Assembly: GCA_026398715.1 (NCBI GenBank)
Contig: JAPLSI010000237.1
Coordinates: 1-36,525, forward strand
DNA length: 36,525 bases
From: Gammaproteobacteria bacterium
Lineage (GTDB): Bacteria; Pseudomonadota; Gammaproteobacteria; Xanthomonadales; Xanthomonadaceae
Direction: 5' to 3'
Shown here: positions 14,781 through 22,715 of the stretch, piece after piece
Layout of the letters: each line of letters starts with the position of its first letter
Numbering within the stretch: position 1 is the first letter of the stretch
Notes under the pieces: generated by a model
Databases searched by the model: none
Told to the model about the DNA's origin: nothing
Seen by the model: the letters and a program-made list of their open reading frames with translations, nothing else
Made by a program: the position numbers and the translations under genes

Positions 14781-16604
14781 TTATTCCACCGTCACCGACT
14801 TGGCCAGGTTGCGCGGCTGGTCCACGTCGGTGCCGCGCAAAACCGCAATGTGGTACGCCAGCAACTGCAGGGGAATCGTCGACACGACCGGCGCGGCGAT
14901 GATGCCGGTCGCCGGCATCGACACCACATGGTCGCCGGTCATGCCGTGGGCCACGGTTTCGTCGGCGAACAGATACAGCTCGCCGCCGCGCGCGCGGACT
15001 TCTTCCATGTTCGACTTCAGCTTGTCGAGCAGCGCATCGTTGGGCGCCACGGCGATCACCGGCATTTCCTTGTCCACCAGCGCCAGGGGACCGTGCTTGA
15101 GCTCGCCCGCGGCGTAGGCTTCGGCGTGGATGTAGGAGATCTCCTTCAGCTTCAGCGCGCCTTCCATCGCCACCGGCCAGTGCGTGCCGCGGCCCAGGAA
15201 CAGGGCGTGCTGCTTGCTGGCGAAGTTCTCGGCCAGTCCGCGCACCTGCCCGTCCAGCTTCAGCGCCTCGCCGATCAGTACCGGCAAATGTTCGAGTTGC
15301 TTGACGCCGTCGAGGTAGATTTCCGGATCGACGCCCTTGATGCGCGCCAGTTCCAGGGAGAACAACGCCAGTGCCGCCAGCTGCGTGGTGAAGGCCTTGG
15401 TGGATGCAACGCCGATCTCCGGACCGGCGCGCGTCATCAGCACCAGGCCCGCTTCGCGAACGATGGACGATTCGGGCACGTTGCAGATGGCCAGTTGCGT
15501 CAAATAATCGCGCTGCTTGGCCAGCTTCAGGGCGGCCAGCGTGTCGGCGGTTTCGCCCGACTGCGAGATGGTCAGGAACAGCGTGCCCTTCTTCACCACC
15601 GGGTCGCGATAGCGATATTCGCTGGCGATTTCCGCAGTGCACGGCACGCCGGCGAGCTGCTCGATCCAGTACCGCGCAACCAGGCCGGCGTGGTAACTCG
15701 TGCCGCAGGCAATGATGTGCACCGATTCGGTGGCACGCAGCAGGGCATCGGCGTCCACGCCGAATATCTGCGTGAGGATGCGGCCGCCGGCGATGCGGCC
15801 TTCCAGCGTGTCGGCGATGGACTGCGGCTGTTCGTGGATTTCCTTCAACATGTAGTGCGCATAGTCGCCCTTGGATGCGGCGTCGGTATTGAAGCTCGAC
15901 ACCTTCACCGGGCGCGTCACTTCCTCGCCAGCGGCATTGCAGATGCGCACCGTGTGCAAGGTTATTTCGGCAACGTCGCCTTCTTCCAGGTAGCTGAAGT
16001 TGCGGGTCAGCGGAATCAGCGCGTGCACGTCGGAGCCGAAATAATTCTCGCCCTCGCCATAGCCGATCACCAGCGGCGAGCCGAGCCGCGCGCCGGCCAG
16101 CGTGCCGGGCTCGCGCGCGGAAATCGCGACGATGGCGTAGGCGCCATGCAGGCGTGCAACGGTCTTCTTCACCGATTCGAACAGCGTCATGCCCTGCTGC
16201 TGGTCGCGCTCGATCATGTGCGCGATCACTTCGGTATCGGTCTGCGAATCGAACTTGAAGCCATCGCCGATCAACTCCGCGCGGAGTTCTGCGTGGTTTT
16301 CAATAATCCCGTTGTGCACCACGCTGACCTGGCCGGACGCGTGGGGATGCGCATTCATTTCGCTCGGCACGCCATGCGTGGCCCAGCGCGTGTGCGCGAT
16401 GCCGCTGAATCCATCCAGGCCGGTCTGTTTTTGCAGGGCGTCCAGGTCGCGGACCTTGCCCTTTGCGCGCAGCCGTTCGATGCCGTTGTCGGTGAGCATG
16501 GCGATGCCCGCCGAGTCGTAGCCCCGATATTCCAGGGCCTGCAGGCCGGCGATGAGGTGGTGGACGATGGGGCGCTGGGCGCTGATGCCGACGATTCCGC
16601 ACAT
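14781..16604 (-). CDS. glmS: glutamine-fructose-6-phosphate aminotransferase (isomerizing)
   Basis: A 607-residue enzyme. The protein starts MCGIVGISAQ, so after Met removal Cys1 is the N-terminal nucleophile of the glutaminase domain (residues 1-240). The conserved LEYRGYDSAGIA follows. Two SIS domains then bind fructose-6-phosphate (CGTSYHAGL and SQSGETADTL). The C-terminus PRNLAKSVTVE is the typical active-site lid. It makes glucosamine-6-phosphate, the committed step to UDP-GlcNAc. The frame can be read upstream to 16718, but only the ATG at 16602-16604 exposes Cys1. AAAGGA lies just upstream. No glmS ribozyme is apparent in the 198-bp leader side, as expected outside Gram-positives. Confidence 0.97.
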   Translation of the reverse strand: MCGIVGISAQRPIVHHLIAGLQALEYRGYDSAGIAMLTDNGIERLRAKGKVRDLDALQKQTGLDGFSGIAHTRWATHGVPSEMNAHPHASGQVSVVHNGIIENHAELRAELIGDGFKFDSQTDTEVIAHMIERDQQQGMTLFESVKKTVARLHGAYAIVAISAREPGTLAGARLGSPLVIGYGEGENYFGSDVHALIPLTRNFSYLEEGDVAEITLHTVRICNAAGEEVTRPVKVSSFNTDAASKGDYAHYMLKEIHEQPQSIADTLEGRIAGGRILTQIFGVDADALLRATESVHIIACGTSYHAGLVARYWIEQLAGVPCTAEIASEYRYRDPVVKKGTLFLTISQSGETADTLAALKLAKQRDYLTQLAICNVPESSIVREAGLVLMTRAGPEIGVASTKAFTTQLAALALFSLELARIKGVDPEIYLDGVKQLEHLPVLIGEALKLDGQVRGLAENFASKQHALFLGRGTHWPVAMEGALKLKEISYIHAEAYAAGELKHGPLALVDKEMPVIAVAPNDALLDKLKSNMEEVRARGGELYLFADETVAHGMTGDHVVSMPATGIIAAPVVSTIPLQLLAYHIAVLRGTDVDQPRNLAKSVTVE

Positions 16605-16707
16605 GGGGGCGATTCCTTTCTCAGGCGGCAAGTTTAGCGCGAAGCGCGCCGGCCACCGTCCGGGCCCGATCGCCGGCCGGACAGTCCGCGGACGCCCGAA
16701 CAGCGCG

Positions 16708-16719
16708 GGTGGCGCCACC
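16708..16719. promoter_or_regulatory. 12-bp palindrome upstream of the sigma-54 promoter (possible activator site)
   Basis: GGTGGCGCCACC is a perfect 12-bp palindrome centred about 62 bp upstream of the predicted start at ~16776. A second perfect palindrome, GTCCGCGGAC, lies at 16684-16693. Bacterial enhancer-binding proteins bind such dyads 70-150 bp upstream, so these are candidate sites for the NtrC-family regulator encoded at 21367. They might instead belong to the divergent glmS promoter. Confidence 0.3.
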
Positions 16720-16748
16720 TAAAGTCAATACTTTCAACAATTTAGCCG

Positions 16749-16765
16749 TTGGCACGCTTCCTGCT
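16749..16765 (+). promoter_or_regulatory. sigma-54 (RpoN) -24/-12 promoter of the export operon
   Basis: The sequence TTGGCACGCTTCCTGCT has the invariant GG (16751-16752) and GC (16763-16764) at the required 12-base spacing. It matches the consensus TGGCACGNNNNTTGCW at all fixed bases but one. Transcription would start near 16776, about 27 bases before the adaptor ATG at 16803. The downstream operon encodes a sigma-54-dependent activator and its kinase, which strongly supports the call. Confidence 0.8.
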
Positions 16766-16802
16766 GAATGTCCTCCTGAAATCCCAGGAGTTCCGCCCCG
16801 CC

Positions 16803-18071
16803 ATGATCCCCGATACCTCAGGCCAGGACCGCGTCATCCACCTCGCCCCGGTGCACGGCAACCGCCGCCGTTGGCTGATGCTGGCTGGCGGCATCGTCGG
16901 ATTGGCGGCGAGTGCCTTCCTGCTGTCCGGCTGGCTGGGCAGCTCGCGCTCGGTGGACGTGTCCCGGCTTCGCATCGCCGAGGTCACCCGCGGCACGCTG
17001 GTGCGCGACGCGTCGGTGAACGGCCGCGTGGTCGCCGCCGTCAGTCCGACCCTTTATGCGCCAGCCGCCAGCACCGTCACGCTGAAGATCCACGCCGGCG
17101 ACAAGGTGGCCAAGGGCGACCTGCTCGCCGTGCTCGATTCGCCCGACCTCAGCAACCAGCTCGCGCGCGAACAAAGCACGCTGGCGCAGCTGGAAGCCGA
17201 GGTTGCGCGCCAGCGCATCCTCGCCGAAAAGCAGAAGCTGATCGCCCGTCGCGATGCCGACGAAGCCGAAGTCGCGCGCCTGGGTGCGGAACGGATCCTG
17301 CAGCGCACCGAAGGTGGCTACAAGGCCGGTGCAATCGCCGAAGTGGATTTCCTGCGCGCGCAGGACGCGCTGAAGTCCGCCGAAATCCGCAGCAAGCAGG
17401 CTGCGCAGGCGTCCGGCCTGGAGATCCAGGACGTGGCGCTGGGCACCAGCACCAAATTGAATGAATTGCAGCGCCAGCGCCTGATCGTGGCCGACACGCA
17501 GCGCAAGGTGGACGAGTTGAACGTGCGCTCGCCCGTGGACGGCGTGGTCGGCACCTTGTCCGTGGCCGATCGCACCGTCGTCGCCGCCAATACCGCATTG
17601 ATGACCGTGGTGGACCTGTCGCAACTGGAAGTCGAACTGGAAATTCCGGAAAGCTACGCCGACGACCTGGGCCTGGGCATGACGGCGGAAGTGAACATCG
17701 GCGCCACCGTGGCGACAGGGAAACTTTCGGCCCTGTCGCCGGAAGTCGTACGCAACCAGGTGCTCGCGCGCATCCGCTTCGACGGCAAGCAGCCGCCCGG
17801 CCTGCGCCAGAACCAGCGCGTGACCGCGCGCGTGCTGATCGAGGAAAAGCCGGATGTCTTGATGCTGCCGCGCGGCTCCTTCGTCGAAAACGAGGGCGGC
17901 CGGGCCGCCTACGTGATGGACGGCAGCGTCGCCGTGCGTCGCCCGATCGAGATGGGCGCGACCAGCGTGTCCGCCGTCGAGATCCTGTCCGGCCTGAAGC
18001 CAGGCGACAAGGTCGTGATCGCCGGCACCGACAGTTTCGAAAACGCCGAGCGCATCTCGGTCAACAACTAA
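16803..18071 (+). CDS. HlyD/MacA-like periplasmic adaptor subunit
   Basis: A 422-residue adaptor. A cytoplasmic N-terminus is followed by one membrane span (about residues 25-47) and a long Ala/Glu-rich coiled coil (about 120-250) between two lipoyl halves (the second reads VRSPVDGVVGTLSVADRTV). A beta-barrel and a C-terminal domain ending in GLKPGDKVVIAGTDSF complete it. It should link the inner-membrane MacB-like permeases to an outer-membrane channel. The ATG at 16803 was chosen because the only upstream start in frame is a TTG lying inside the sigma-54 promoter. AGGAG is 13 bases upstream, somewhat far. It is the first gene of the operon, followed by the ATPase 27 bp later. Confidence 0.88.
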   Translation: MIPDTSGQDRVIHLAPVHGNRRRWLMLAGGIVGLAASAFLLSGWLGSSRSVDVSRLRIAEVTRGTLVRDASVNGRVVAAVSPTLYAPAASTVTLKIHAGDKVAKGDLLAVLDSPDLSNQLAREQSTLAQLEAEVARQRILAEKQKLIARRDADEAEVARLGAERILQRTEGGYKAGAIAEVDFLRAQDALKSAEIRSKQAAQASGLEIQDVALGTSTKLNELQRQRLIVADTQRKVDELNVRSPVDGVVGTLSVADRTVVAANTALMTVVDLSQLEVELEIPESYADDLGLGMTAEVNIGATVATGKLSALSPEVVRNQVLARIRFDGKQPPGLRQNQRVTARVLIEEKPDVLMLPRGSFVENEGGRAAYVMDGSVAVRRPIEMGATSVSAVEILSGLKPGDKVVIAGTDSFENAERISVNN

Positions 18072-18098
18072 CCACATCGACACAGGAAGGATACGCCC

Positions 18099-18768
18099 AT
18101 GCTTCGCATGACCAATCTCAGCAAGGTCTATCGCACCCACATGATCGAGACGCATGCGCTGCGTGGTTTCGACATCCATGTGAGCCCGGGCGAGTTCGTC
18201 GCCGTCACCGGCCCGTCCGGTTCGGGCAAGACCACCTTCCTCAACATCGCCGGCCTGCTGGAAGAATTCACGGGTGGTGACTACGTGCTGGACGGCGTCA
18301 ACGTGAAGGGCATGGACGACAACGCGCGCAGCAAGTTGCGCAACGAAAAACTGGGCTTCATCTTCCAGGGCTTCAACCTGATTCCCGACCTGAACCTGTT
18401 CGACAACGTCGACGTGCCGCTGCGCTATCGCGGCTTCAACGCCGCCGAACGCAAGCGCCGCATCGAAGAAGCCCTGGGTCGCGTGGGACTGTCGTCGCGC
18501 ATCCGCCACTACCCGGCCGAATTGTCCGGTGGCCAGCAACAGCGCGTCGCCATCGCCAGCGCCCTGGCCGGCGCGCCGAAGCTGCTGCTCGCCGACGAAC
18601 CGACCGGCAACCTCGACTCGCTGATGGCGCGCCAGGTGCTGGAGATGCTGGAGGAGATCAACGCCAAGGGCACCACCATCGTCGGACCTGATGAAGGAAA
18701 CATACGCCTCGCTCGCCCATGTGGGAGCGACTTCGGCCGCGAACGCCTACGCCGCCGACAACACCTGA
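18099..18768 (+). pseudogene. MacB/LolD-type ABC ATPase with lost C-terminus
   Basis: Residues 1-195 form a normal ABC nucleotide-binding domain. Walker A GPSGSGKTT begins at 38, the Q-loop Gln is at 90, the signature LSGGQ at 142-146, Walker B LLLADE at 162-167, and the D-loop GNLDS follows. After Val195 (18683), where relatives continue into the H-loop (VTHD), homology stops abruptly. The following ~85 bases do not encode the switch histidine or the C-terminal strands, and they contain a REP-like palindrome (18720-18743). No stop follows in this frame until 19268, deep inside the permease gene in another frame. The end given here is a TGA in the +1 frame. Without the catalytic His, ATP hydrolysis should be impaired, so the gene is probably inactive. 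A sequencing or assembly error is possible. Confidence 0.75.
18720..18743 (+). repeat. REP-like palindrome at the ATPase breakpoint
   Basis: The 24 bases beginning TGTGGGAGCGACTTCGG resemble the REP elements of pseudomonads and xanthomonads: a G-rich 5' end, then a short stem with a TTCG loop and one mismatch. It is a single unit lying between the last recognisable codon of the ATPase and the permease start. Its location inside an otherwise tightly packed operon suggests it arrived with the rearrangement. Confidence 0.6.
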
Positions 18769-18786
18769 CCCACGGAGCACACAGCC

Positions 18787-20106
18787 ATGTTCCGCTATTA
18801 CTTCCAACTGGGCATCCGCAGCCTGCGCCGCAACCCCATGCTGACCGCGTTGATGGTGGTCACCCTGGCGGTCGGCGTGGCCGCGAGCATGGCCACCTTC
18901 ACCGTGCTGTACGTGATGTCGGGCGATCCGATCCCGCACAAGTCCGATCGCCTGTTCGTGCCGCGCCTCGACAACGCGCCGCTCACCGGTTACGCCGAAG
19001 GCGACGAGCCCAGCGACCAGATGACCTACCAGGACGCGACCAACCTGTTGGCCAGCGGCCAGGGCGTGCGTCGCACCGCGGTGTACGGCACCAATGCCGG
19101 CATCGAGAGCGGTCGTCCCGACCTGCCGCCGTTCCTGGCCAATGGCATTGCACCGACCCGCGATTTCTTCGCGATGTTCGAAGTGCCGATGTTGCATGGC
19201 TCGATCTGGAGCGCGGCCGACGAGGCCGCGAGCAAGGACGTGATCGTGCTCAGCCGCGAGCTGAGTGAAAAGATCTTCGGCAATGCCAATCCGGTCGGCA
19301 AGAGCGTGCGCTTCGAAGACACCGAGTGGCAAATCGTCGGCGTGGCCGACAAATGGAATCCGCTGCCGCGCTATTACCGCCTGATCAATGGCAGTGGTGG
19401 CGGCTTCACCGGCAGCGAGCAATATTTCATCCCGTTCCAGACTGCCGTCCGCCACGAGATGGGCAACAGCGGCAACAACAATTGCAGCGGCGAAGGCCCG
19501 AAGGAGCCCGGCTACCAGGGCTGGCTGAAGTCCGAGTGCGACTGGATCCAGTTCTGGTTCGAGGGCGCAAGCGCCGCCGACCAGGCACGACTGAAGGAAT
19601 TCCTGGTCGCCTATGTCACCGACCAGAAGAAGCTCGGCCGCTTCCCGCGCCCGGCCAATGTGCGCATGGAAAACGTGATGGAGTGGATGAAGCACCTGGG
19701 CGTGGTCAGCGCGGATGCGAAACTTTCCACCTGGCTGGCCTTCGGCTTCCTGCTGGTGTGCCTGGTCAATACGGTGGGCCTGCTGCTCGCGAAGTTCTCG
19801 GCGCGTGCCGGTGAAGTGGGCGTGCGCCGCGCCTTGGGCGCGACCAAGAATGAAATCTTCCGCCAGTTCCTCACCGAGGCCGCCGTCATCGGCGTGGTCG
19901 GCGGCCTGATCGGACTGCTGCTCAGCTTCGGCGGCCTGTGGCTGATCTCGATGCAGTCGGAAGAGATGGCGGTGATTGCGAAAATGGATTGGGCGATGCT
20001 GGCACTCACCCTCACGCTGTCCATCGTCGCCAGCATCCTTGCCGGCCTTCTGCCCACCTGGCGCGCCTGCCAGGTAACGCCTGCCCTGCAGCTGAAGACG
20101 CAATAA
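18787..20106 (+). CDS. MacB/FtsX-type ABC transporter permease
   Basis: A 439-residue permease. One N-terminal membrane helix (about 20-42) is followed by a large periplasmic MacB_PCD-like domain (about 45-310) and three C-terminal helices (about 318-340, 365-390 and 405-428). The FtsX-core motif [20 protein letters not shown] lies after the second helix. Such proteins do not carry substrate through the membrane. They couple cytoplasmic ATP hydrolysis to movements of the periplasmic part (mechanotransmission). The ATG at 18787 has GGAG ten bases upstream. It pairs with the next gene as a split heterodimeric permease served by the single ATPase gene upstream, which is damaged. Confidence 0.88.
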   Translation: MFRYYFQLGIRSLRRNPMLTALMVVTLAVGVAASMATFTVLYVMSGDPIPHKSDRLFVPRLDNAPLTGYAEGDEPSDQMTYQDATNLLASGQGVRRTAVYGTNAGIESGRPDLPPFLANGIAPTRDFFAMFEVPMLHGSIWSAADEAASKDVIVLSRELSEKIFGNANPVGKSVRFEDTEWQIVGVADKWNPLPRYYRLINGSGGGFTGSEQYFIPFQTAVRHEMGNSGNNNCSGEGPKEPGYQGWLKSECDWIQFWFEGASAADQARLKEFLVAYVTDQKKLGRFPRPANVRMENVMEWMKHLGVVSADAKLSTWLAFGFLLVCLVNTVGLLLAKFSARAGEVGVRRALGATKNEIFRQFLTEAAVIGVVGGLIGLLLSFGGLWLISMQSEEMAVIAKMDWAMLALTLTLSIVASILAGLLPTWRACQVTPALQLKTQ

Positions 20107-20118
20107 GGAACCCTGACC

Positions 20119-21351
20119 ATGGCCATCCGTCCCATCTTTTCATCCTTGCTGCGCAACAAGACCGGCGCGTTGCTGATCGCCGCACAGGTTGCGCTCAGCC
20201 TCGCCATCGTCGCCAATGCGCTGTACATCATCCGCGATCGACTGGCATTGACTGCCCGGCCGACCGGCGTCACCGAAGAGTCCAATTTGTTCCGCATCGG
20301 CATCGCGCCGCTGAAGGACGAGGAATCGCCGGAAGCCAAGATCGCCATGCAGCAGCGCTATGCCGACGTGCTGCGCTCGGTGCCCGGCGTCACGTCCATT
20401 GCCTGGACCAACCAGACGCCGCTGTCCACGTCGGGCTGGAACATGGGCATCGCCAAGACGGCCAAGCAGGCAGAGACCTCGTCCAATACCGCGATGTACT
20501 TCGGTCCCGACTCAATGGTGAAAACCTTTGGATTGAAACTGATCGAAGGTCGCGACTTCACTGCGGACGACGTGGACCTGATCGATCCCGACCAGACCCA
20601 GCGCATGGGCCGCGCCGCGATACTTTCGCACGAGCTTGCCAAGAAGCTGTATCCGAACGAAAGCGTCGTCGGCAAGACGATGTACATCGGCATCGGCGCC
20701 GATGCGCAGCCCTTCCAGGTGGTGGGCGTGGTCGAGCGCCTGCAGAGCCCCTGGGCCCAGGCGGGCGAGCGCGGCGAGCTGTCCACCATCATGGCAACCC
20801 GTCGGGTGCAGGGTTACTCGATGTTTGCCGTGCGCACCGAGCCGGGCCAGCGCGACCGCGTCATGAAGGAAGCCGAAGCCTTGGTCGGCAAGACGCTGCC
20901 GGGACACATGGTGGTGCAGAACACCGCCATGGACGAAGACCTCTTCAACATCTACCGCAACGACCGGGCCATCTCCTGGATGCTGATCACGGTGACCGTG
21001 CTGCTGTTGCTGGTGACCGCCAGCGGCATCGTCGGCATGGCCACCCTGTGGGTCAACCAGCGTCGCAAGCAGATCGGCGTGCGCCGCGCCCTGGGCGCGC
21101 GCAAGGTCGACGTACTGCGCTACTTCATCACCGAGAATTTCATCATCACTACCGGTGGCGTCGTGGCCGGCCTGTTGCTGGCGGTCGGCCTGAACCAGTT
21201 GCTGGTAAGCCAACTCGAGCTGACCAAGCTGCCCCTGGGCTACCTGGCCGTGGGCTCGCTGGCGTTGTGGCTGGTGGGCGTCGGGGCGGTGTACGGCCCG
21301 GCCCTCCGTGCCTCGTCCATCTCGCCAGCCATCGCCACGCGCAGCGCCTGA
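20119..21351 (+). CDS. MacB/FtsX-type ABC transporter permease, second subunit
   Basis: A 410-residue protein of the same architecture as the preceding permease: an N-terminal helix (about 15-37), a periplasmic domain (about 40-285) and three C-terminal helices. It carries the FtsX-core motif [20 protein letters not shown] at about residues 316-335. It starts 12 bp after the preceding stop, with AAGGAA upstream. The two permeases are diverged paralogues, the arrangement of split MacB-like exporters found with sigma-54 regulators in xanthomonads and related groups (recalled, not checked). Substrate is unknown; peptides, lipids or envelope-active antimicrobials are possible. Confidence 0.88.
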   Translation: MAIRPIFSSLLRNKTGALLIAAQVALSLAIVANALYIIRDRLALTARPTGVTEESNLFRIGIAPLKDEESPEAKIAMQQRYADVLRSVPGVTSIAWTNQTPLSTSGWNMGIAKTAKQAETSSNTAMYFGPDSMVKTFGLKLIEGRDFTADDVDLIDPDQTQRMGRAAILSHELAKKLYPNESVVGKTMYIGIGADAQPFQVVGVVERLQSPWAQAGERGELSTIMATRRVQGYSMFAVRTEPGQRDRVMKEAEALVGKTLPGHMVVQNTAMDEDLFNIYRNDRAISWMLITVTVLLLLVTASGIVGMATLWVNQRRKQIGVRRALGARKVDVLRYFITENFIITTGGVVAGLLLAVGLNQLLVSQLELTKLPLGYLAVGSLALWLVGVGAVYGPALRASSISPAIATRSA

Positions 21352-21366
21352 CGGTACGCTAGGCCT

Positions 21367-22713
21367 ATGCCTACCGTACTCGTCATCGACGACAACCCCT
21401 CGGTCGCCACCGCGCTCGAGGTGTTGTTGTCACTGCAGGACATCCATACCCTGCGCGCCCTGTCCCCGGACGAGGGCCTGGCCTTGCTGGATTGCAACGA
21501 CGTGGACCTGGTCGTGCAGGACATGAATTTTTCCGCCGACACCACCTCGGGCGAAGAAGGCGTGGCGCTGTTCCGGGAAATCCGCCAGCGCCATCCCGAC
21601 CTGCCGGTGATCCTGCTGACGGCATGGACGCACCTTGATGCCGCCGTGGACCTGATCAAGGCCGGCGCGGCGGACTACCTGGCCAAGCCCTGGGACGACC
21701 GCAAGCTGGTCGCCGCGGTGGAGAACCTGATCGAGCTGGGCCAGGCCAATCGCGAACTGCGTCGGCGGCAGCAGCGTGACGTGCGCCAACGCCGCGAGCT
21801 GGAAAAGAACTTCGCCCTGCGCGGCTTCGTCTGGAACGATCCGGTCACCGAGCGGGTGCTGTGCCTGGCCTGCCAGGTAGCGCGCGCCGACGTGCCGGTG
21901 CTGATCACCGGCCCCAACGGCGCGGGCAAGGAACGCATCGCGGAAATCATCCAGGCCAACTCGGCCGTGCGCGACGGACCCTTCGTCACGCTCAACTGCG
22001 GCGCGCTGCCGTCGGAACTGATCGAAGCGGAATTGTTCGGCGCCGATGCGGGCGCGTACACCGGCGCGAGCAAGGCGCGCGAGGGAAAATTCGAGGCGGC
22101 CGATGGCGGCACCTTGTTCCTGGATGAAATCGGCAACCTGCCACCCGCGGGCCAGATGAAATTGTTGCGCGTGCTGGAAACCGGTCGCTTCGAGCGGCTG
22201 GGCTCGAATCGCGAACGCCAGGTAAAAGTGCGCGTGATCAGCGCCACCAACGCCGACCTCGCCGCGATGATCCGCGCCGGCACGTTTCGCGAGGACCTTT
22301 ACTACCGCTTGAACCTGATCGAATTGCGACTGCCGCCGCTGGCCGAGCGCCCCGGCGACATCCTGCCGCTGGCCGAACACTTCCTGACCGACGGCAAGAC
22401 CCTCAGCGAAGCATCGCGCCAGGCGCTGTTGCGGCATGGTTGGCCTGGCAACGTGCGCGAATTGAAGAACACCCTGCAGCGCGCCTGCCTGGTGTCGCCC
22501 AGCCCGGTCATTACGCCTGCCGATCTCGGCCTTCCCGGGGCCGCAGGCTCTGTATCCGGATCTGCAGCCAGCGAAGCCGAGCCCGATCGCGAGGCCATCG
22601 AAGGCGCGCTTGCACGCGCAGGCGGCGTGGTCTCGCAAGCCGCCGCCGAGCTTGGCCTGAGTCGCCAGGCCCTGTATCGGCGCATGGACCGACTCGGCAT
22701 CTCGCGGTCCTGA
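21367..22713 (+). CDS. sigma-54-dependent response regulator (NtrC family)
   Basis: A 448-residue activator. The receiver domain (1-125) has the Asp8-Asp9 acidic pair, phospho-acceptor Asp52, LLTAW and Lys in LAKPW. The AAA+ domain (about 145-375) has Walker A GPNGAGKE at 182-189, Walker B GGTLFLDEIG, and GAYTGA at 229-234 in place of the usual GAFTGA; this Tyr variant is known from functional activators. A Fis-type helix-turn-helix follows at the C-terminus (AAAELGLSRQALYRRMDRLG). It should remodel RNA polymerase-sigma-54 at the -24/-12 promoter found at 16749, which drives its own operon. It lies 15 bp after the permease and 2 bp before its kinase. Confidence 0.94.
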   Translation: MPTVLVIDDNPSVATALEVLLSLQDIHTLRALSPDEGLALLDCNDVDLVVQDMNFSADTTSGEEGVALFREIRQRHPDLPVILLTAWTHLDAAVDLIKAGAADYLAKPWDDRKLVAAVENLIELGQANRELRRRQQRDVRQRRELEKNFALRGFVWNDPVTERVLCLACQVARADVPVLITGPNGAGKERIAEIIQANSAVRDGPFVTLNCGALPSELIEAELFGADAGAYTGASKAREGKFEAADGGTLFLDEIGNLPPAGQMKLLRVLETGRFERLGSNRERQVKVRVISATNADLAAMIRAGTFREDLYYRLNLIELRLPPLAERPGDILPLAEHFLTDGKTLSEASRQALLRHGWPGNVRELKNTLQRACLVSPSPVITPADLGLPGAAGSVSGSAASEAEPDREAIEGALARAGGVVSQAAAELGLSRQALYRRMDRLGISRS

Positions 22714-22715
22714 CC

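Noticed and set aside
16605..16718. A 38-residue extension of GlmS
   Set aside because: It would bury Cys1, which must be N-terminal for glutaminase activity.
16605..16748. A glmS ribozyme or riboswitch in the glmS leader
   Set aside because: I see no ribozyme core, and these elements belong to Gram-positive bacteria.
16818..18539. A 573-codon frame antisense to the adaptor and ATPase
   Set aside because: It is a shadow of two recognisable plus-strand genes, with Asp/His/Val/Gly-rich complement composition and no domain.
18691..18768. A 25-codon frame (ATG 18691 to TGA 18766-18768) within the ATPase breakpoint region
   Set aside because: It runs through the REP palindrome, has no Shine-Dalgarno, and is best explained as chance in the rearranged segment.
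18099..19268. A continuous 389-residue reading of the ABC ATPase through into the permease region
   Set aside because: Beyond residue 195 it has no family similarity, and after 18787 it merely reads the permease gene in the wrong frame with Arg/Pro/His-rich shadow composition.
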